This document shows positions 10,735-22,237 of a DNA stretch of 64,000 nucleotides, piece by piece. The stretch is from Nannobrachium achirus (taxonomy: Eukaryota; Chordata; Actinopteri; Myctophiformes; Myctophidae), in contig OY997642.1 of the NCBI GenBank assembly GCA_963921795.1, forward strand, positions 56,281,331 to 56,345,330. The letters are read 5' to 3'. A program made the translations under genes and the position numbers. Under the pieces are notes generated by a model. It saw nothing but the letters and a program-made list of their open reading frames with translations, made no database searches and was not told where the DNA came from. The stretch's first letter is position 1. Each line of letters starts with the position of its first letter.

Positions 10735-10790
10735 ACACATAGTCGATCAACAAGCTCACACAACAACCTTGTCGATCTGCTATTTTCCAC
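10735..10790. repeat. Degenerate H1 copy
   Basis: CGATCAACAAGCTCACACAACAACCTTGTCGATCTGCTATTTTC keeps both arms but has lost most of the centre. Confidence 0.6.
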
Positions 10791-10932
10791 GACAACAGAA
10801 AAACAGAAAAACAGAAAAGGCCTCAGTATAGCGCCCTGAGGGACTCCGCATGGTCAACCACACAGGCTTGAAGTGGTTAGAGGTTAAAGAGCCTGCCTGA
10901 GGCTGTTTGAAGTGTATGTTGTTGACAGAGGC

Positions 10933-11342
10933 AGGCGCGTGCACACATAGACAAAGGGGGCTTGAGCCCCTGCCCTTTTCACAATCTGTAAAAAGTGCCC
11001 TCTCCAGACCATGAATGCAGTTTTTACTTTGCCGAAAGAAATGAAAACGCCCTCTTTCCATGCCATACCTGAAGGCAGCGTTCAAGAGAATTGCCTTGTC
11101 CAAACTCTCCTGAACTTGAACGCAGCATCTCATGTTGAAAGAAGTGCCCTCTCTGTGTAGAAATCCATGCCGTTACGCCACATCTCCAGTATTCACTTGA
11201 TTATGCTTAGTTCAGTGTGGTATCAAGTACGAAAAATAGCCGACCTCCAAGCTTGGAGGTCTGCTATTTTCAATATTTTCACCAAAAGGCACTTTTAGAA
11301 ATTTCAGCCCCTGCCTCTCTAGCATCCTTTGTACGTCCCTGG
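10933..11342. mobile_element. hAT-type MITE (GTGCCCTCTCC family) with short H1
   Basis: Flanked by a perfect 8-bp duplication ACAGAGGC (10925-10932 and 11343-11350). It begins AGGCGCGTGCACACATAG and ends TTTGTACGTCCCTGG. An H1 palindrome without a loop (GAAAATAGC-type flanks, arms CGACCTCCAAGC/GCTTGGAGGTC) lies at 11231-11272. The arm has diverged from GATCTACAAGC to GACCTCCAAGC on both sides at once. Confidence 0.92.
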
Positions 11343-11449
11343 ACAGAGGCATTCCGAGGCGGTATACACAGACACATCGAACGACACGTTCTCTAAGTAA
11401 CGACAAAATGAAAAACAAACAATAATAATACTTTGTTTTGTTTGTTAGT

Positions 11450-11740
11450 CCCCCCCGTCTCGTATCCCCCTCGGCACCGGGGGTCCCTTGAGGGAGTTCG
11501 AGGAAGTCCCTGGAAATGTTTCACAGTCAGGAGTCAAAGGGACCCTTCTTGCAGGTCAGCAAGAAGTCCGAGAGTGCAAACATGGAACCAGAAAAAGCCC
11601 CTTGGGTCCCTATGGGATCCATTTCATTCCCAATCGTACGCTCTCACGGGTTATATGGGGAATCTCTGTGGTCTTAATGATGCCTGCTTACGGATGCCAA
11701 ATTAAAACAAATAAAAAAAGGTTTGAGAACCACTCGTTAC
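11450..11740. mobile_element. hAT-like MITE fragment
   Basis: GGGGGTCCCTTGAGGGAGTTC near the left and AAAAAGGTTTGAGAACCACTC at the right match hAT-like end blocks. The left terminus is not clear and no target duplication was found. Confidence 0.55.
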
Positions 11741-11812
11741 AAGTTGTAGAAGTGCTGCTGCTGCAGTAGCTGGTTGGGGTTGTGTGGACAGGAGGAGGAT
11801 TTGAGGAGAGGA

Positions 11813-12803
11813 GAGCGGGCACGTGCACATATAGATATAAAAGGGGGCTTAAGCCCCTGCCCTTTTACCTGTCTGTAAAAAGTGCCCTCTCCAGACCAGA
11901 CCATGAATGCAGTTTTTACTATGGTGAAAGACGTGCAAATGCCCTCTTTCCATGCCATACCCAGTGATGTTACTAGGTTTTCAATGTAATGGGTCCCGGG
12001 ACCCACAGGTGGTCATTCAAATGGGTCCCAGAAAAGTTTTATGAGTCCTCAATACAATGTTTTCGAGCGCTGTGAGCTTGTAGATCGTCTATTTTCAAAA
12101 TGTTTGCCTATTTCTTATATTTATTTTACAATTTGGCTAATGTTTGAACTTAGAACTACTAAAACTACTAAAACATGTGCCCCTAATGAATTCGGGCACG
12201 CAAAATGGCGTCGGACGTCGGTGGAATCAAAACATTGACGTTTCTATCGCATGTTTAAGACTTTCTACGTGGATTTTATTTGTGTTAACGTAGGGTAACG
12301 TAGGATGCTTTCACCCATGAACAATGTTGGTGTCTGTGGAATTTTAAAATGTTTTTCTTTTACCGCGACCCGGTAAATTATTTTAACATGGACTCCAATG
12401 GAGGCGCATCCCCGGGACCCCAGGACCATGACATGAATGAGTCCCTGGGCGACTTGAATGAGTTTTTGATGCGGGATGCGCACGTAATGACATCACTGCA
12501 TACCTGAAGGCAGCATTCAAGAGAATTGCCTTGTCCAAACTCTCCTGAACTTGAATTCAGCGTCTTATGTTGAAAGAACTGCCCTCTCTGTGTAGAAATC
12601 AATGCCTGTACGCCACATCTCCTGTATTGACTTGATTATGCTTAGTTCAGTGTGGTATCAAGCACCAAAAATAGCCGACCTCCAAGCGTACGCGACGCGT
12701 TGTGAGCTTGGAGGTCGTCTATTTACGACATTATTAACCAAAAGGCCCTTTTAGAAATGTCAGCCCCTGCCTCTCTAACATTCTCTGCACGGCCCTGGAG
12801 GAG
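11813..12803. mobile_element. Second GTGCCCTCTCC-family MITE split by another element
   Basis: 11813-11961 and 12499-12803 together match the element at 10933-11342, ending TCTGCACGGCCCTGG. They are separated by an insertion at 11962-12498 with ends CAGTGATGTTAC / GACATCACTG and GGGTCCC blocks. CATACC is repeated at both junctions. An H1 copy with the same GACCTCCAAGC arm lies at 12667-12726, and a half H1 (12068-12098) sits in the inserted element. Confidence 0.8.
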
Positions 12804-13042
12804 AGGAGAGGAGAGGAGAGGAGAGAGAGTGCTCCTACTGTGTTGATGAAGAGGCTGGCTGCTGGCTCACATGGTAAACGTTAGCCTAGTACCTCCTATA
12901 AGACTGGCCCGACTATGGGGGCCTCGCAGGCCACAAGTACAACGTGTTCTACGCCAGAGGATATACTGTATGTCGGGAAGGGGGGATAAATCCCCCCCCC
13001 TCCGCCCTGCACACACGTACACTCACTACACACACACACACA

Positions 13043-13467
13043 CAGGGGCGTCACAAGGGGTAGGAAAGTGGGACTGAGTTACCAGGGCCCAAGGTGGAGG
13101 GGCCCTAGTAACTTAAGCTATTTTTTAAAAATCATGAAAATGTGCGCAAATCTTTGAATGTATGTATTTTTTAAGTGAACATTTGTAACTCAAATTTTGC
13201 TTCAGGGGGGTCCCTGGAACTAAATATTTTGAGATGGGGGGGGTCCTTCACATGAAAACGTTTGAGCATCACTGACATGGAAACACAGGTTTCTTGGCAC
13301 ACATTTTCACGATAAAAAAAAAAAATAGCAGATCTACAAGCTCGCAGCGCGGCACTCGGTGCCGCGCTGTGAGCTTGTATATCTGCTATTTTTCAATAGT
13401 TAACATTCATGGGGGGCCCGCAGTGAATCCTTGTACCCAGGGCCCAGAATTTGGTGTGACGCCCCTG
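13043..13467. mobile_element. hAT-type MITE (GGGGCGTCAC ends) with H1
   Basis: Ends CAGGGGCGTCACAAG and TTGGTGTGACGCCCCTG, flanked by CACACACA and CACGCACA. Subterminal GGGCCCAAGG / CCAGGGCCC pair up. Inside lies family A sequence (GGGGTCCCTGGAACTAAAT) and an H1 at 13317-13395 with centre GCGCGGCACTCGGTGCCGCGC. Confidence 0.85.

Positions 13468-13470
<3 letters not shown>

Positions 13471-13535
<65 letters not shown>
13471..13535. repeat. (CA)n microsatellite
   Basis: About 32 CA units immediately right of the hAT-type element, in the same CA-rich target. Confidence 0.95.
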
Positions 13536-13536
<1 letters not shown>

Positions 13537-13585
13537 CTTCATCCAACCCAAGCTCATGACGACTGCAGAACCTAACTGCATTTCG

Positions 13586-14100
13586 TCGTTGTGGGGTGGA
13601 AACGAGAAACCTTGTATGTCCAAAACCGTTTGTTTTTATCATTAAAAAAAATCTCTGCGAAATCAAAATGGGCTGGACGAACCAGGGCCCAAGGCCAAAA
13701 CAAACAGGGTAAAAAAAACTCTACCCTGTACGCTGCAGTTAGGCAGTACAATGACACTTTATAGAAGCACCAATAATGGTCACCATGAACTGATACATGT
13801 GTTTTACTTCACTGCTGCCATGGAATACATTTTTAAACTTTATTAATTGCTGTTTTCTAGTATATTTTGTATTGTTGTATTACGTAAAGTTCTGCTGTTT
13901 TTCAGTGGGGCCAGCAAGCATGAATTAAATAAACAAAACAAAAAAAATCAAATTAAAAAAATGAACTAAACTAGTGAAAACAGCCGATCGGCTGTTTTCA
14001 CTTTTCACCTTGTCTGATGAAGCAGGGCTTTACTTCGCGAAAAAACGTACAAATTTGAAAATTGGAGACACAAGGTTTTCTGCCCGACAGCGACGATTTG
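13586..14100. mobile_element. Family B MITE pieces with minimal H1
   Basis: GTCGTTGTGGGGTGGAAACGAG near 13583 and CTTGTATGTCCAAAACCGTTTG form a left end. GCAGGGCTTTAC...CCCGACAGCGACGAT at 14030-14098 forms a right end. In between is unrelated sequence and the smallest H1 seen, GTGAAAACAGCCGATCGGCTGTTTTCAC at 13973-14002, which keeps only the outer stem. Confidence 0.65.
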
Positions 14101-14212
14101 CTCCCATTTCTTGCCGACGTACAAATTGCGAACCGCTCAAATGCACACGCAATATGCGCGTACATGCGGTGGTGGTGTGGTTGAAGCCCACACGCGCCAA
14201 GGAGGTGTACGC

Positions 14213-14374
<162 letters not shown>

Positions 14375-14544
14375 GGAGCGAGGAGTGTTTGTGTGTGTGG
14401 ATAATGAAAGGAAAGCCAAGACTCTTTTCCTAGAAATCCCTGGCACAGCCTTCCTTTGTCACATTACCTCATAACTAAACACTCTTATAGGCCCTCCTGT
14501 TCCCTCCCTCTGCTTAGCCAAGCTTTATAGGCTGACTGACACTG

Positions 14545-14598
14545 ACACACACACACACACACACGCGCGCGCGCGCACACACGCACACACACACACAG
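14545..14598. repeat. (CA)n/(CG)n microsatellite
   Basis: ACACAC with an embedded CGCGCGCGCG run. Confidence 0.9.
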
Positions 14599-14608
14599 TG
14601 GTGTAAAG

Positions 14609-14945
14609 CAGTGGTTCTCAACCTGTGGGTCGGGACCCCCAGGGAGGTCCCCAAATTATGTTGGGGGGTCCCCGGATGATTAACTTCATGTGCAAACATT
14701 GTTTTCTCTACTCTCAACAGTACACAAACCAACATAATAAGCACATTTCTAAAGTGACAATCAAAGGACTTTTTAATACCTCTAAAATAAAAAAATAAAA
14801 TTGTCAAATAGTAGAGGCATATATTGTGAAAATAGCAGATCTACATGCTCACAACGCCTCACGTTGTGAGCATGTAGATCGTCTATTTTCACAATAGAAC
14901 CTCAACTCTTAGTGCTCGTCAGGGTGGGAGGTGGGGGGTACCCAG
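14609..14945. mobile_element. Family C hAT MITE, right end lost, with H1
   Basis: Begins CAGTGGTTCTCAACCTGTGG. The H1 palindrome at 14823-14896 has the family C signature ACATGCTCACAACGCC and flanks TTGTGAAAATAGC / CTATTTTCACAA. It ends near CTCTTAGTGCTCGTCAGGG without the expected terminal block seen at 25264-25695. Confidence 0.8.
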
Positions 14946-14949
14946 TTAA

Positions 14950-15600
14950 AAGGCTATCGCGACGCGTTGTGAGCTTGTAGATCTGCTATTTTCAAACATT
15001 TTGTACTTTTACTTTAGGTACTTTAAAGGACAACTTTCGTTTTTTACAACAAGGGTTCATATTTTAGATTGTAATTAAAGAATATAAAAGATGAGTGTTA
15101 AAATTATTTAATTTACTTCTTTCTATTGTTTTAGAGATTCTTATTTCTGTGGTTGGGGGCATGCGTACAAGTGGCTAAATATGTAATTTTACACACAATA
15201 AGCCGATTCCCAAGATACAACGCAACCTTTCATGGTTGGATGTGCCTTATGGGGGCCAGAAGTGTTACTGTAAATAGCAATAAAGAAACTGCTGGCTTAT
15301 TGTGTCTAAAAAGACATATTTAGCCACTTGTACACATGCCCCCATGCGTACGCATGCCCCACATTTTAGCACGGTAAAAGCGATAAAACAATAGAACCAA
15401 CGAAGCAAATGAAAACATTTTAACACTCACTTTTTCTTTTCTCTAATTACAATCTAAAATATGAACCCTTGTTGTAAAAAAAACAAAGTTGTCCTTTAAG
15501 TACTTTTACTCAAGTACATTTTGAATTCCGGACTTTCACTTGTAACAGGGTACTTCTACAATGCAGTATAGATACTTAGTACTTTTTCCAACACTGCAGT
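14950..15600. mobile_element. Family S repeat split by a family E MITE
   Basis: Family S sequence (half H1 at 14957-14995, TTTTGTACTTTTACTTTAGG; resuming TAAGTACTTTTACTCAAG) is interrupted at about 15026-15499 by a family E element with ends AAGGACAACTTT / AAAGTTGTCCTTT. Flanks TTAGGTACTTTA and TTAAGTACTTTTA are similar direct repeats. Confidence 0.8.
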
Positions 15601-15635
15601 GCATGCAGCCACGCACACGCATGCACACACACGCA

Positions 15636-15669
15636 TGCACGCACACGCGCACACACGCGCACGCGCACG

Positions 15670-15732
<63 letters not shown>

Positions 15733-15747
15733 ACGCACACACACACC
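15636..15747. repeat. (CA)n microsatellite with CG and CATG variants
   Basis: A mixed CACGCA/CACACA array with a pure CA core at about 15673-15721. Confidence 0.93.
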
Positions 15748-16860
15748 TCTATTTATCAGTCTTATGGTTCAGAGCTAGCGGGGCGAGTGTTTAGCAGAAG
15801 AACATCAGCGAGCTCAGATGACTCGGACACAAGCGGATCGTCTCTGAATGAGGTCAGAGCTTGGAGGAGTCATCCTCCCCTGTTTTGGAGGAGCCGTGGC
15901 CCCCCGATCCTCAATGGCCCTCTTTGTAACGCCAAGACTGTAACGTGTCAATATCCCTGTTATGAAAGAACCTCTTTGTAAAAAAGAAAACTATTAAATA
16001 AAAAAGGCTTGTCGATGTGTTATGGCCTGTCCATACTGTCTCCGACCACCAAACTTTTCGTCTGAAAAGGTCCGGTTCAACTACAACATGACGTCACAAG
16101 TTCTGAAAAGCATTAACCTGAATTAGAGTTCGTAAAGCTGCACGTCGGAAAGTAGGACCTCTCTGACAAAAGGTTCGGTGTTCGGAGACAGTATGGACAG
16201 GCCTTTAAGCAGCAAGGAGGGAAACGCCATCTCCTCCGATAAACCTGGGAAGCGGGAGCGAAAAACGAGGCGAGGGGAGAAGTGGGCGGGCAGGGCATCC
16301 AACCACACACAAGCTCAAGGCATGTCAGCAAACAAGACAAGACCGGCGGTTGCACATGTTCTGGGCCTAACGCACCAACAGCACCCCAGAGCAAAACGCA
16401 GTGACGACCCCCCGTAGACCTGTCACAATTATTACATAATCATAACTTTGAGGCATTCTTGCTTGGTCGATGATGACACGCTGGGTTCCCTTCACCCAGC
16501 GCTGCCAACAGCAGGGTCGTCGGGTCGGTTCCAGGGTGTTGAAACCCCTTAATGACCTTGATAACTCGACTTGGGCACGTGAAAAGCCAAGTGGCTTTCC
16601 GAGAGACATGGAGGGAAATGGAGGTGACAGAGGAAGGTTAGTTAAGCGCCTTTCAGACAGACCGAGACGGCGGTCGACGCGGATTGGATTAGCGGGGATC
16701 GCGCCTGCTGTGGAGACACAAACACAATCCCTTCACGAGTAAACGCCGGGCGATATTTGCAAAGATGACCACAATCCAACCCTTGCTGATGTCACGTGCA
16801 TGAAAAAGCATGTGCGAGAGAATTTCAGGGGACTGCACCCGCTTGCATCTCTGCGTCACA
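15748..16860. other. Presumed intron sequence, nothing recognised
   Basis: Contains a short family D start (CCTGTCACAATTATTACATAA near 16419) that is cut off. Mildly GC-rich, without convincing exons. Near 16028-16210 the words TGTCCATACTGTCTCCGA and TCGGAGACAGTATGGACAGG mark an inverted repeat about 180 bp across. Confidence 0.45.
16023..16204. repeat. Inverted-repeat element
   Basis: GGCCTGTCCATACTGTCTCCGA at the left mirrors CGGAGACAGTATGGACAGGCC at the right. GACCACCAAACTTTTCGTCTG also pairs with ACAAAAGGTTCGG further in. This is a separate MITE or foldback without H1. Confidence 0.65.
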
Positions 16861-17275
16861 ACGTTTGAAACTCAAATTTTGCTTCTGGGGGATCCCTGGA
16901 ACTAAATATTTTGAGATGGGGGTCCGTGGCCAAATACATATCATTTTTGGGTCCTTCACATGAAAAGGTTTGAGAACCACTGACATAGTAATCTCAAGAA
17001 CAGACTAAATGAGCTCCAATTAAGTGAAAAGGACCCTTTCTTTGACGATGGCTGGCCAGATTGCTGACATAGAAACATAGGGTATTTCAAAAAATCTTAG
17101 AAGGGTTCAAAAGACACTTATAATCGGGTCAAAATTCGAATTTTCTCGTTTTTTCAAAAATAGCAGATCTACAAGCTCGCAGTGCGCGCTGTGAGCTTGT
17201 ATATCTGCTATTTTTCAATAGTTAAAGCATAAAATAATGATACACAAAATGTGTACCCGTTCTAAATGGGTTAAG
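16861..17275. mobile_element. Family A MITE with H1
   Basis: A right terminal block GATCCCTGGAACTAAATATT...AAGGTTTGAGAACCACTG ends near 16980. Further family A sequence follows, with an H1 at 17153-17220 and then CAATAGTTAAAGCATAAAATAATG...AAATGGGTTAA, the inverse of the left block seen at 4069. Several pieces are joined and the exact ends are uncertain. Confidence 0.65.
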
Positions 17276-17758
17276 CGCCTTTCAGGCAGACCGAGATGGC
17301 GTTTGACACGGGCGTTCTCGCTTGGATCAGCGGGGATCGCGACTGCGGGGGAGACACAAACACAATCCCTCCACAAGTAACCGCCAGCCGATATTTACAA
17401 AGATGAGTTTCTAACAAAAAATCGTTAGGTGTGACTGTCCAAGCTGTTGTTTGATCGTCGTGGATCATGATCATCATCATGTGAAAGTGGGTGAAAGTCT
17501 TTGACATACGACCGAGCTGCCCCCGTCGTTTGCAGTTTCAAGAAAAAGGGGAAAAGAGTAGAGGAAGCAAGAAAACAGGAAAAACTGTATGTGAATGTGA
17601 AGAAAGAGGAAAACAGTATGTCAATATGAAGAAACAGGACGTTGGTATGTCAATATGAGCAGTGTAACGTATAGGGTTCCAGACATATGGCATAAGCTTA
17701 AAGCGTGTCGCAATGGATCGGTTATTTTCAGCACAGCGAGCGACGCAGTCATACGACG
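17276..17758. other. Presumed intron sequence, nothing recognised
   Basis: A block near 17275-17400 (GCGCCTTTCAGGCAGACCGAG...GGGGATCGCGACTGC) repeats 16649-16750 with moderate divergence, so it is a local duplication. No exon seen. Confidence 0.45.
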
Positions 17759-18010
17759 AAGTATATCGTTGCTTTTGGGCAGAAACGTGTCTCCATACTT
17801 TGCAACTTTTGTTTTTTCTTAAATAAATGCTAAATAAATACTTGATCGTACTACAGTGTCACACACAAGTATCTTAAGTAGCAGACCTACAAGCTCGGAA
17901 CGCGGTCCCAAGTGGTGCATTTTTGAGCTCGACCTACTTTTGAATTTGAATCCTGAAAAGTAGGTTTTGGACATGTGACGTTTCCACCCGACACAGACAC
18001 ATGTCGTGAA
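17759..18010. mobile_element. Degenerate family B MITE
   Basis: Left GTATATCGTTGCTTTTGGGC and right GACGTTTCCACCCGACACAG are diverged family B ends. A half H1 (AGCAGACCTACAAGCTCGGAA) lies at 17878-17905. Confidence 0.55.
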
Positions 18011-18180
18011 TCAGATATGAATCACATTTCAAACCAACTAGGAATGTGGTTCAAATCTGATTCACAAGAATCTCTTTCCGGTTTGTTTCGTTTTTTACTT
18101 ATTTTTTTTGCCGTTCAGACTGGAACAAATCTGATTCTCATCCGGATAGGCCAAGAATTGGCAGTGTGAACAACGTAGCC

Positions 18181-18990
18181 ACAGTGGTTCTTAAACTTTC
18201 AAGGACCCCCGGTCAAATGCATTTAGACTGGAGACCCCCCCATAACTCTGTGTGTAACTCTGAGTGTAAAACGGAACCGTTTATAAACTCTCAGAGTTAC
18301 AGACCTGGCTGTAAGGGTCTATTTGGTTCCATTTACAAACTCAGAGTTACAGACCTGTAAGGGTCCATTTGGTTCCATTTATAAACTCTCAGAGTTACAG
18401 ACCTATAAAGGTCCATTTGGTTCCATTTATAAACTCTCAGAGTTACAGACCTGTAAGGGTCCATTTGGTTCCATTTATAAACTCAGAGTTACAGACCTGT
18501 AAGGGTCCATTTGGTTCCATTTATAAACTCAGAGTTACAGACCTGTAAGGGTCCATTTGGTTGCATTTATAAACTCAGAGTTACAGACCTGTAAGGGTCC
18601 ATTTGGTTGCATGTATAAACTCTCGAGTTACAGACCTGTAAGGGTCCATTTGGTTGCATTTATAAACTCAGAGTTACAGACCTGTAAGGGTCCATTTGGT
18701 TGCATTTATAAACTCAGAGTTACAGACCTGTAAGGGTCCATTTGGTTGCATGTATAAACTCTCGAGTTACAGACCTGTAAGGGTCCATTTGGTTGCATTT
18801 ATAAACTCAGAGTTACAGACCTGTAAGGGTCCATTTGGTTGCATTTATAAACTCAGAGTTACAGACCTGTAAGGGTCCATTTGGTTCCATTTATAAACTC
18901 AAGAGTTACAGACCTTTAAGGGTCCATCCATTTGCCTCCCAATCCTAACCATCAATCATTTAGCTGGGGACCCCCTGGAACCAGAGTCAT
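18181..18990. mobile_element. hAT-like MITE expanded by an H2-derived minisatellite
   Basis: Begins CACAGTGGTTCTTAAACTTTC with GGACCCCC blocks and ends near GCTGGGGACCCCCTGGAACC. The middle is filled by the minisatellite at 18242-18938. The right terminus is not intact. Confidence 0.7.
18242..18938. repeat. 46-bp minisatellite derived from one arm of H2
   Basis: About 14 head-to-tail copies of a 46 to 48-bp unit: CAGAGTTACAGACCTGTAAGG, GTCCATTTGGTTCCATTTAT, AAACT. Copies alternate between GGTTCCATTT and GGTTGCATTT variants, suggesting higher-order duplication of blocks. The unit matches one arm of the H2 palindrome seen at 27984-28030 and 30546-30623. Confidence 0.93.
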
Positions 18991-19363
18991 TGGACGTGGA
19001 CATGAAAGACGACGGAGAAAGCGGTTGGGAGGGAAGAACAAAGGTTGGCTAAGGTGGAATGGCAGTGGGGGGAGAGAGAGAGAGAGGTCAGAGGAACGGG
19101 GCTGAGAGCTCTCTCAGGTGGGGTCCGTGGGGTCCTTCGGGAGGCCCCTCCGGGGTCCCGTGCCCCCCATCCATCCATCAGATCAGACCCAGAGCAGAAG
19201 TAGGTCAACAGTGTTTAGATTCCAGCCAGCCCCTGTGGGAGCTTCCTTCAACACGGTTCTGGGTTAGAAGACGGGAGGAGAGTGAGCTCAGCCTCAGAGA
19301 GACCCCCACCGCAGCCCCCCCAAAACCACCCTCCCAACCAATAACACACCATCAGGTTCCAAC
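18991..19363. other. Presumed intron sequence, nothing recognised
   Basis: A short GA tract (19073-19086) and a GC-rich stretch. No convincing exon. Confidence 0.4.
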
Positions 19364-20460
19364 TAGGGATGCATGGGACGATAAGCGATGTTATCGTTTG
19401 GTCGTGATAAAAATACACTCACGATAATCGTATCGTGGAGATTTAACCCATTTAGGCCTAGGATTATCGAATGCTTTTACTATTGAAAAATAGCAGATAT
19501 ACAAGCTCACAGCGCGGCACCGAGTGCCGCGCTGCGAGCTTGTAGATCTGCTATTTTTGAAAAAGTCGTGAAAATGTGTGCAAATCTTTGAATATATGTA
19601 TTTTCAAAGCGAACGTTTGTAACTCAAATTTAGCTTCTGGGGGGTCCCTGGACTAAATATTTTGAGATGGGGGTCCGTGGCCAAATACATATCATTTTGG
19701 GGGTCCTTCACATGAGAAGGTTTGAGAACCACTGACATGGTAGTCTCTCAAGAACCGACTAACTGAGCTCCATTTAAGTGAAAAGGACCTTTTCTTTGAG
19801 GATGGCTAGCCAGATTGCTGACATAGAAAAATCTTAGAAGGATTCAAAAGACACTTATAGAATCGGATTGAAATTCTAATTTTCAAGATTTTTCAAAAAT
19901 TGCAGATCTACAAGCTCGCAGCGCGGCACTCGTGCCACGCTGTGAGCTTGTATATCTGCTATTTTTCAATAGTTAAAGCATAAAATAATGATACACTATA
20001 ATGTGTACCCGTTCTATTTATCGTGACATCGTCCTCCGTCATGCACTGGGATCAATTATTTTATTTGTCGAGCTGCATATCCAGTATCCAGTAAAACGTA
20101 CTTAATATAATATACGTACTTGATTACAGTCTTTTTTTCCCCTCTACCAAATCTCTTTGCCAAACAATAGCCGATCCACAAGCTCACAACGCGTCGCTTG
20201 TGAGCTTGTAGATCTGCTATTTCCACTACTTTTTGAAAGTGTTTGAAACTATATTAACACATATCATTATATTAACACAAACATCAACTACCGGTATATT
20301 AACATTTGTAGATCTGTTATTAGATCTGCTATTTCCACTAATTTTTTGAAACTATATTAACATTTGTCAACATGGAGACGATTATCACGATTATGCAAAA
20401 TAATTGCGATTAGACGATCGTCTAATGTAATAATTATGATACGAGACTGGATTTGTACAC
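19364..20460. mobile_element. Mosaic of nested MITEs with at least three H1 copies
   Basis: A hAT-like start (TAGGGATGCATGGGACGATAA) at 19365 is followed by family A sequence. H1 copies lie at 19484-19561 (centre GCGCGGCACCGAGTGCCGCGC), 19891-19975 and 20165-20228, with a reduced right arm at 20308-20340. Between the first two is the family A right block GGTTTGAGAACCACTG (19719-19734). Confidence 0.75.
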
Positions 20461-21375
20461 TCTCAGAGTTACAGACCTCTTCAGAAATAGCAGCACTACA
20501 AGCTCTTAGCTTGTCACACTGCAAAGCATTTTGAGGTTGCAGATCAGCTATGTATTTATGTATGTGATGCTATTAAACATTAAGTATGAAATAGCGCTTA
20601 AGTGGTTAATCATTTCGGGAAGATTGTATCGGTGTAATTTAATTCTTCATATACATAATTCATTTTTTCATCATTTAAACTACATCAAAAATAGTATGAT
20701 AAGCCTCAGATGATATCAAGTTTCAAATGATGAATCGCTCCCAGCTCTACTTGTGACTGCCTAAGTGGGTGAAGGAGGGAGGGGGGGGGGGGCTGGAAAC
20801 CCCCTTGAGTATGACCATATGAATATGAGTCAAACCAGGTAAACAACGGCATAAACTTCAGTTCAGAGAATGCTGCTCAGGCCTAGATCTTCAAAAAACC
20901 TGTTTTCTGAGCGAGCACCAAGTAGTGGTTAGTTATGGCCTAAGGATCAGTGACCGGGAGACCTAGGCTACCTACTGAAGTCCTGTCAGATAAGACACAC
21001 ACCAGTCAAGGACAAACAAACACACACACCAGTGGTTCTTTGCCTTTTCCACCGGCAAAGAACCGGTTCAGGTTCTTTCTCCCGCCTATGGGATGAACCA
21101 GAGGTGAGCTTTTCCACCGAGAACAGAGTTGGTTCCGAACCGTAAAAGTTGGTTCGCGGCCGGTTCGCAAGAACCAACCAAGGTTCCAAGAATGTTGCTA
21201 TCCCATAGGCGGGGAGTCCTTGAGGGGGTTCCAGAGCAATGTTCCCCCCAGCAATGTTAATTCGTTAATTGAGAATCAAAATCAGTATAATCACTTTCAC
21301 CCTATATACATTGGCTATTTGAAACACATTTTTCAAACAAAGATATTGACATTTCTTTGAAAAATGTAGAATATT
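20461..21375. other. Presumed intron sequence with weak repeat traces
   Basis: A degenerate H1 (AATAGCAGCACTACAAGCTC...GATCAGCTATG) lies at 20484-20556. Near 21040-21200 GGTTCTTTCTCCCGCC and CTATGGGATGAACC mirror GGTTCGCAAGAACC and CCCATAGGCGGGG, an imperfect inverted repeat. No exon seen. Confidence 0.45.
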
Positions 21376-21379
21376 TTTG

Positions 21380-21625
21380 CATGTCGTCGTCAGTTGGAAA
21401 CCTTGTATGTCCAAAACCGTTTGTTTGTATTTATGATTTTAGAAGTGATTTAAGCTAGTGAAAACAGCCGATCTACAAGCACACAACGCCTCGCACCGCG
21501 AGGCGTTGTGTGCTTGTAGATCTGCTGTTTTCACTACTTTTGTGCGACCGCCTTGTATGAAGCAGGGCTTTACTTTACGAAAGAACGTACAAATTTGAAA
21601 CTTGGAGATACGACAACGACGATAT
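21380..21625. mobile_element. Family B MITE with H1
   Basis: Left ATGTCGTCGTCAGTTGGAAACC and right CGACAACGACGATAT. The H1 at 21457-21537 has family B flanks AGTGAAAACAGC / GCTGTTTTCACTA and centre CACAACGCCTCGCACCGCGAG. Followed by an AT run. Confidence 0.82.
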
Positions 21626-22229
21626 ATATATATTTTTTTTTCCTTTTTACCCAAGGAAAGTTGCTGAGCATAGATGCACATTTTCAGCGAGGCCCTGCAC
21701 ACATACACAAATACAACACAAATGTCGGGTGATATTTTCAGATGGGAGCCCAACGGTCCAAATACGCACATATTAATCTGTGGGTGCAACAACCTGCAAA
21801 CATCACATCAGCGAGGCCCCTAAATAGAATCTGGCGACACGACGGAAAACTAACGCAGCCTCAAATAGGGCTGGGCAATATATCGATGTTACCAATTACC
21901 ATATCAATAACCTGATAGTATACGAGACTGGAAATCGACTGGGGATTACTATTTTTAGATTGTGATATTGTGATATGGCACACGTGTTGTCTTTACTCAT
22001 GTCATATTTTATGCTTTGAAAATGGTCATAAAGGGGCGTCCGCCGGCCTACGGGTCCAGGCGCATGCCACTTAGGCGACACTTGCCGTGTGGCGCTCCCC
22101 GTCTCTCCCCCCATTTCCTGTCAGTCTGCTGTCCCGTCTAATACAGGCATAAAAGCAACAAGAAAAAAACTATCTTAAAAAAAAAAAGAAAGAAAAAAGA
22201 AAATGGTCATAAAATGTTCCAAAAATAAC
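21626..22229. other. Presumed intron sequence with a hAT-like start
   Basis: TAGGGCTGGGCAATATATCG at 21867 resembles the left end of the element at 30365-30844, but no right end follows. An A-rich tract lies near 22160-22200. Confidence 0.4.
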
Positions 22230-22237
22230 AGATCAAC

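Noticed and set aside
18242-18938. CRISPR-like array
   Set aside because: The copies are contiguous with no unique spacers; it is a minisatellite in a eukaryotic intron.
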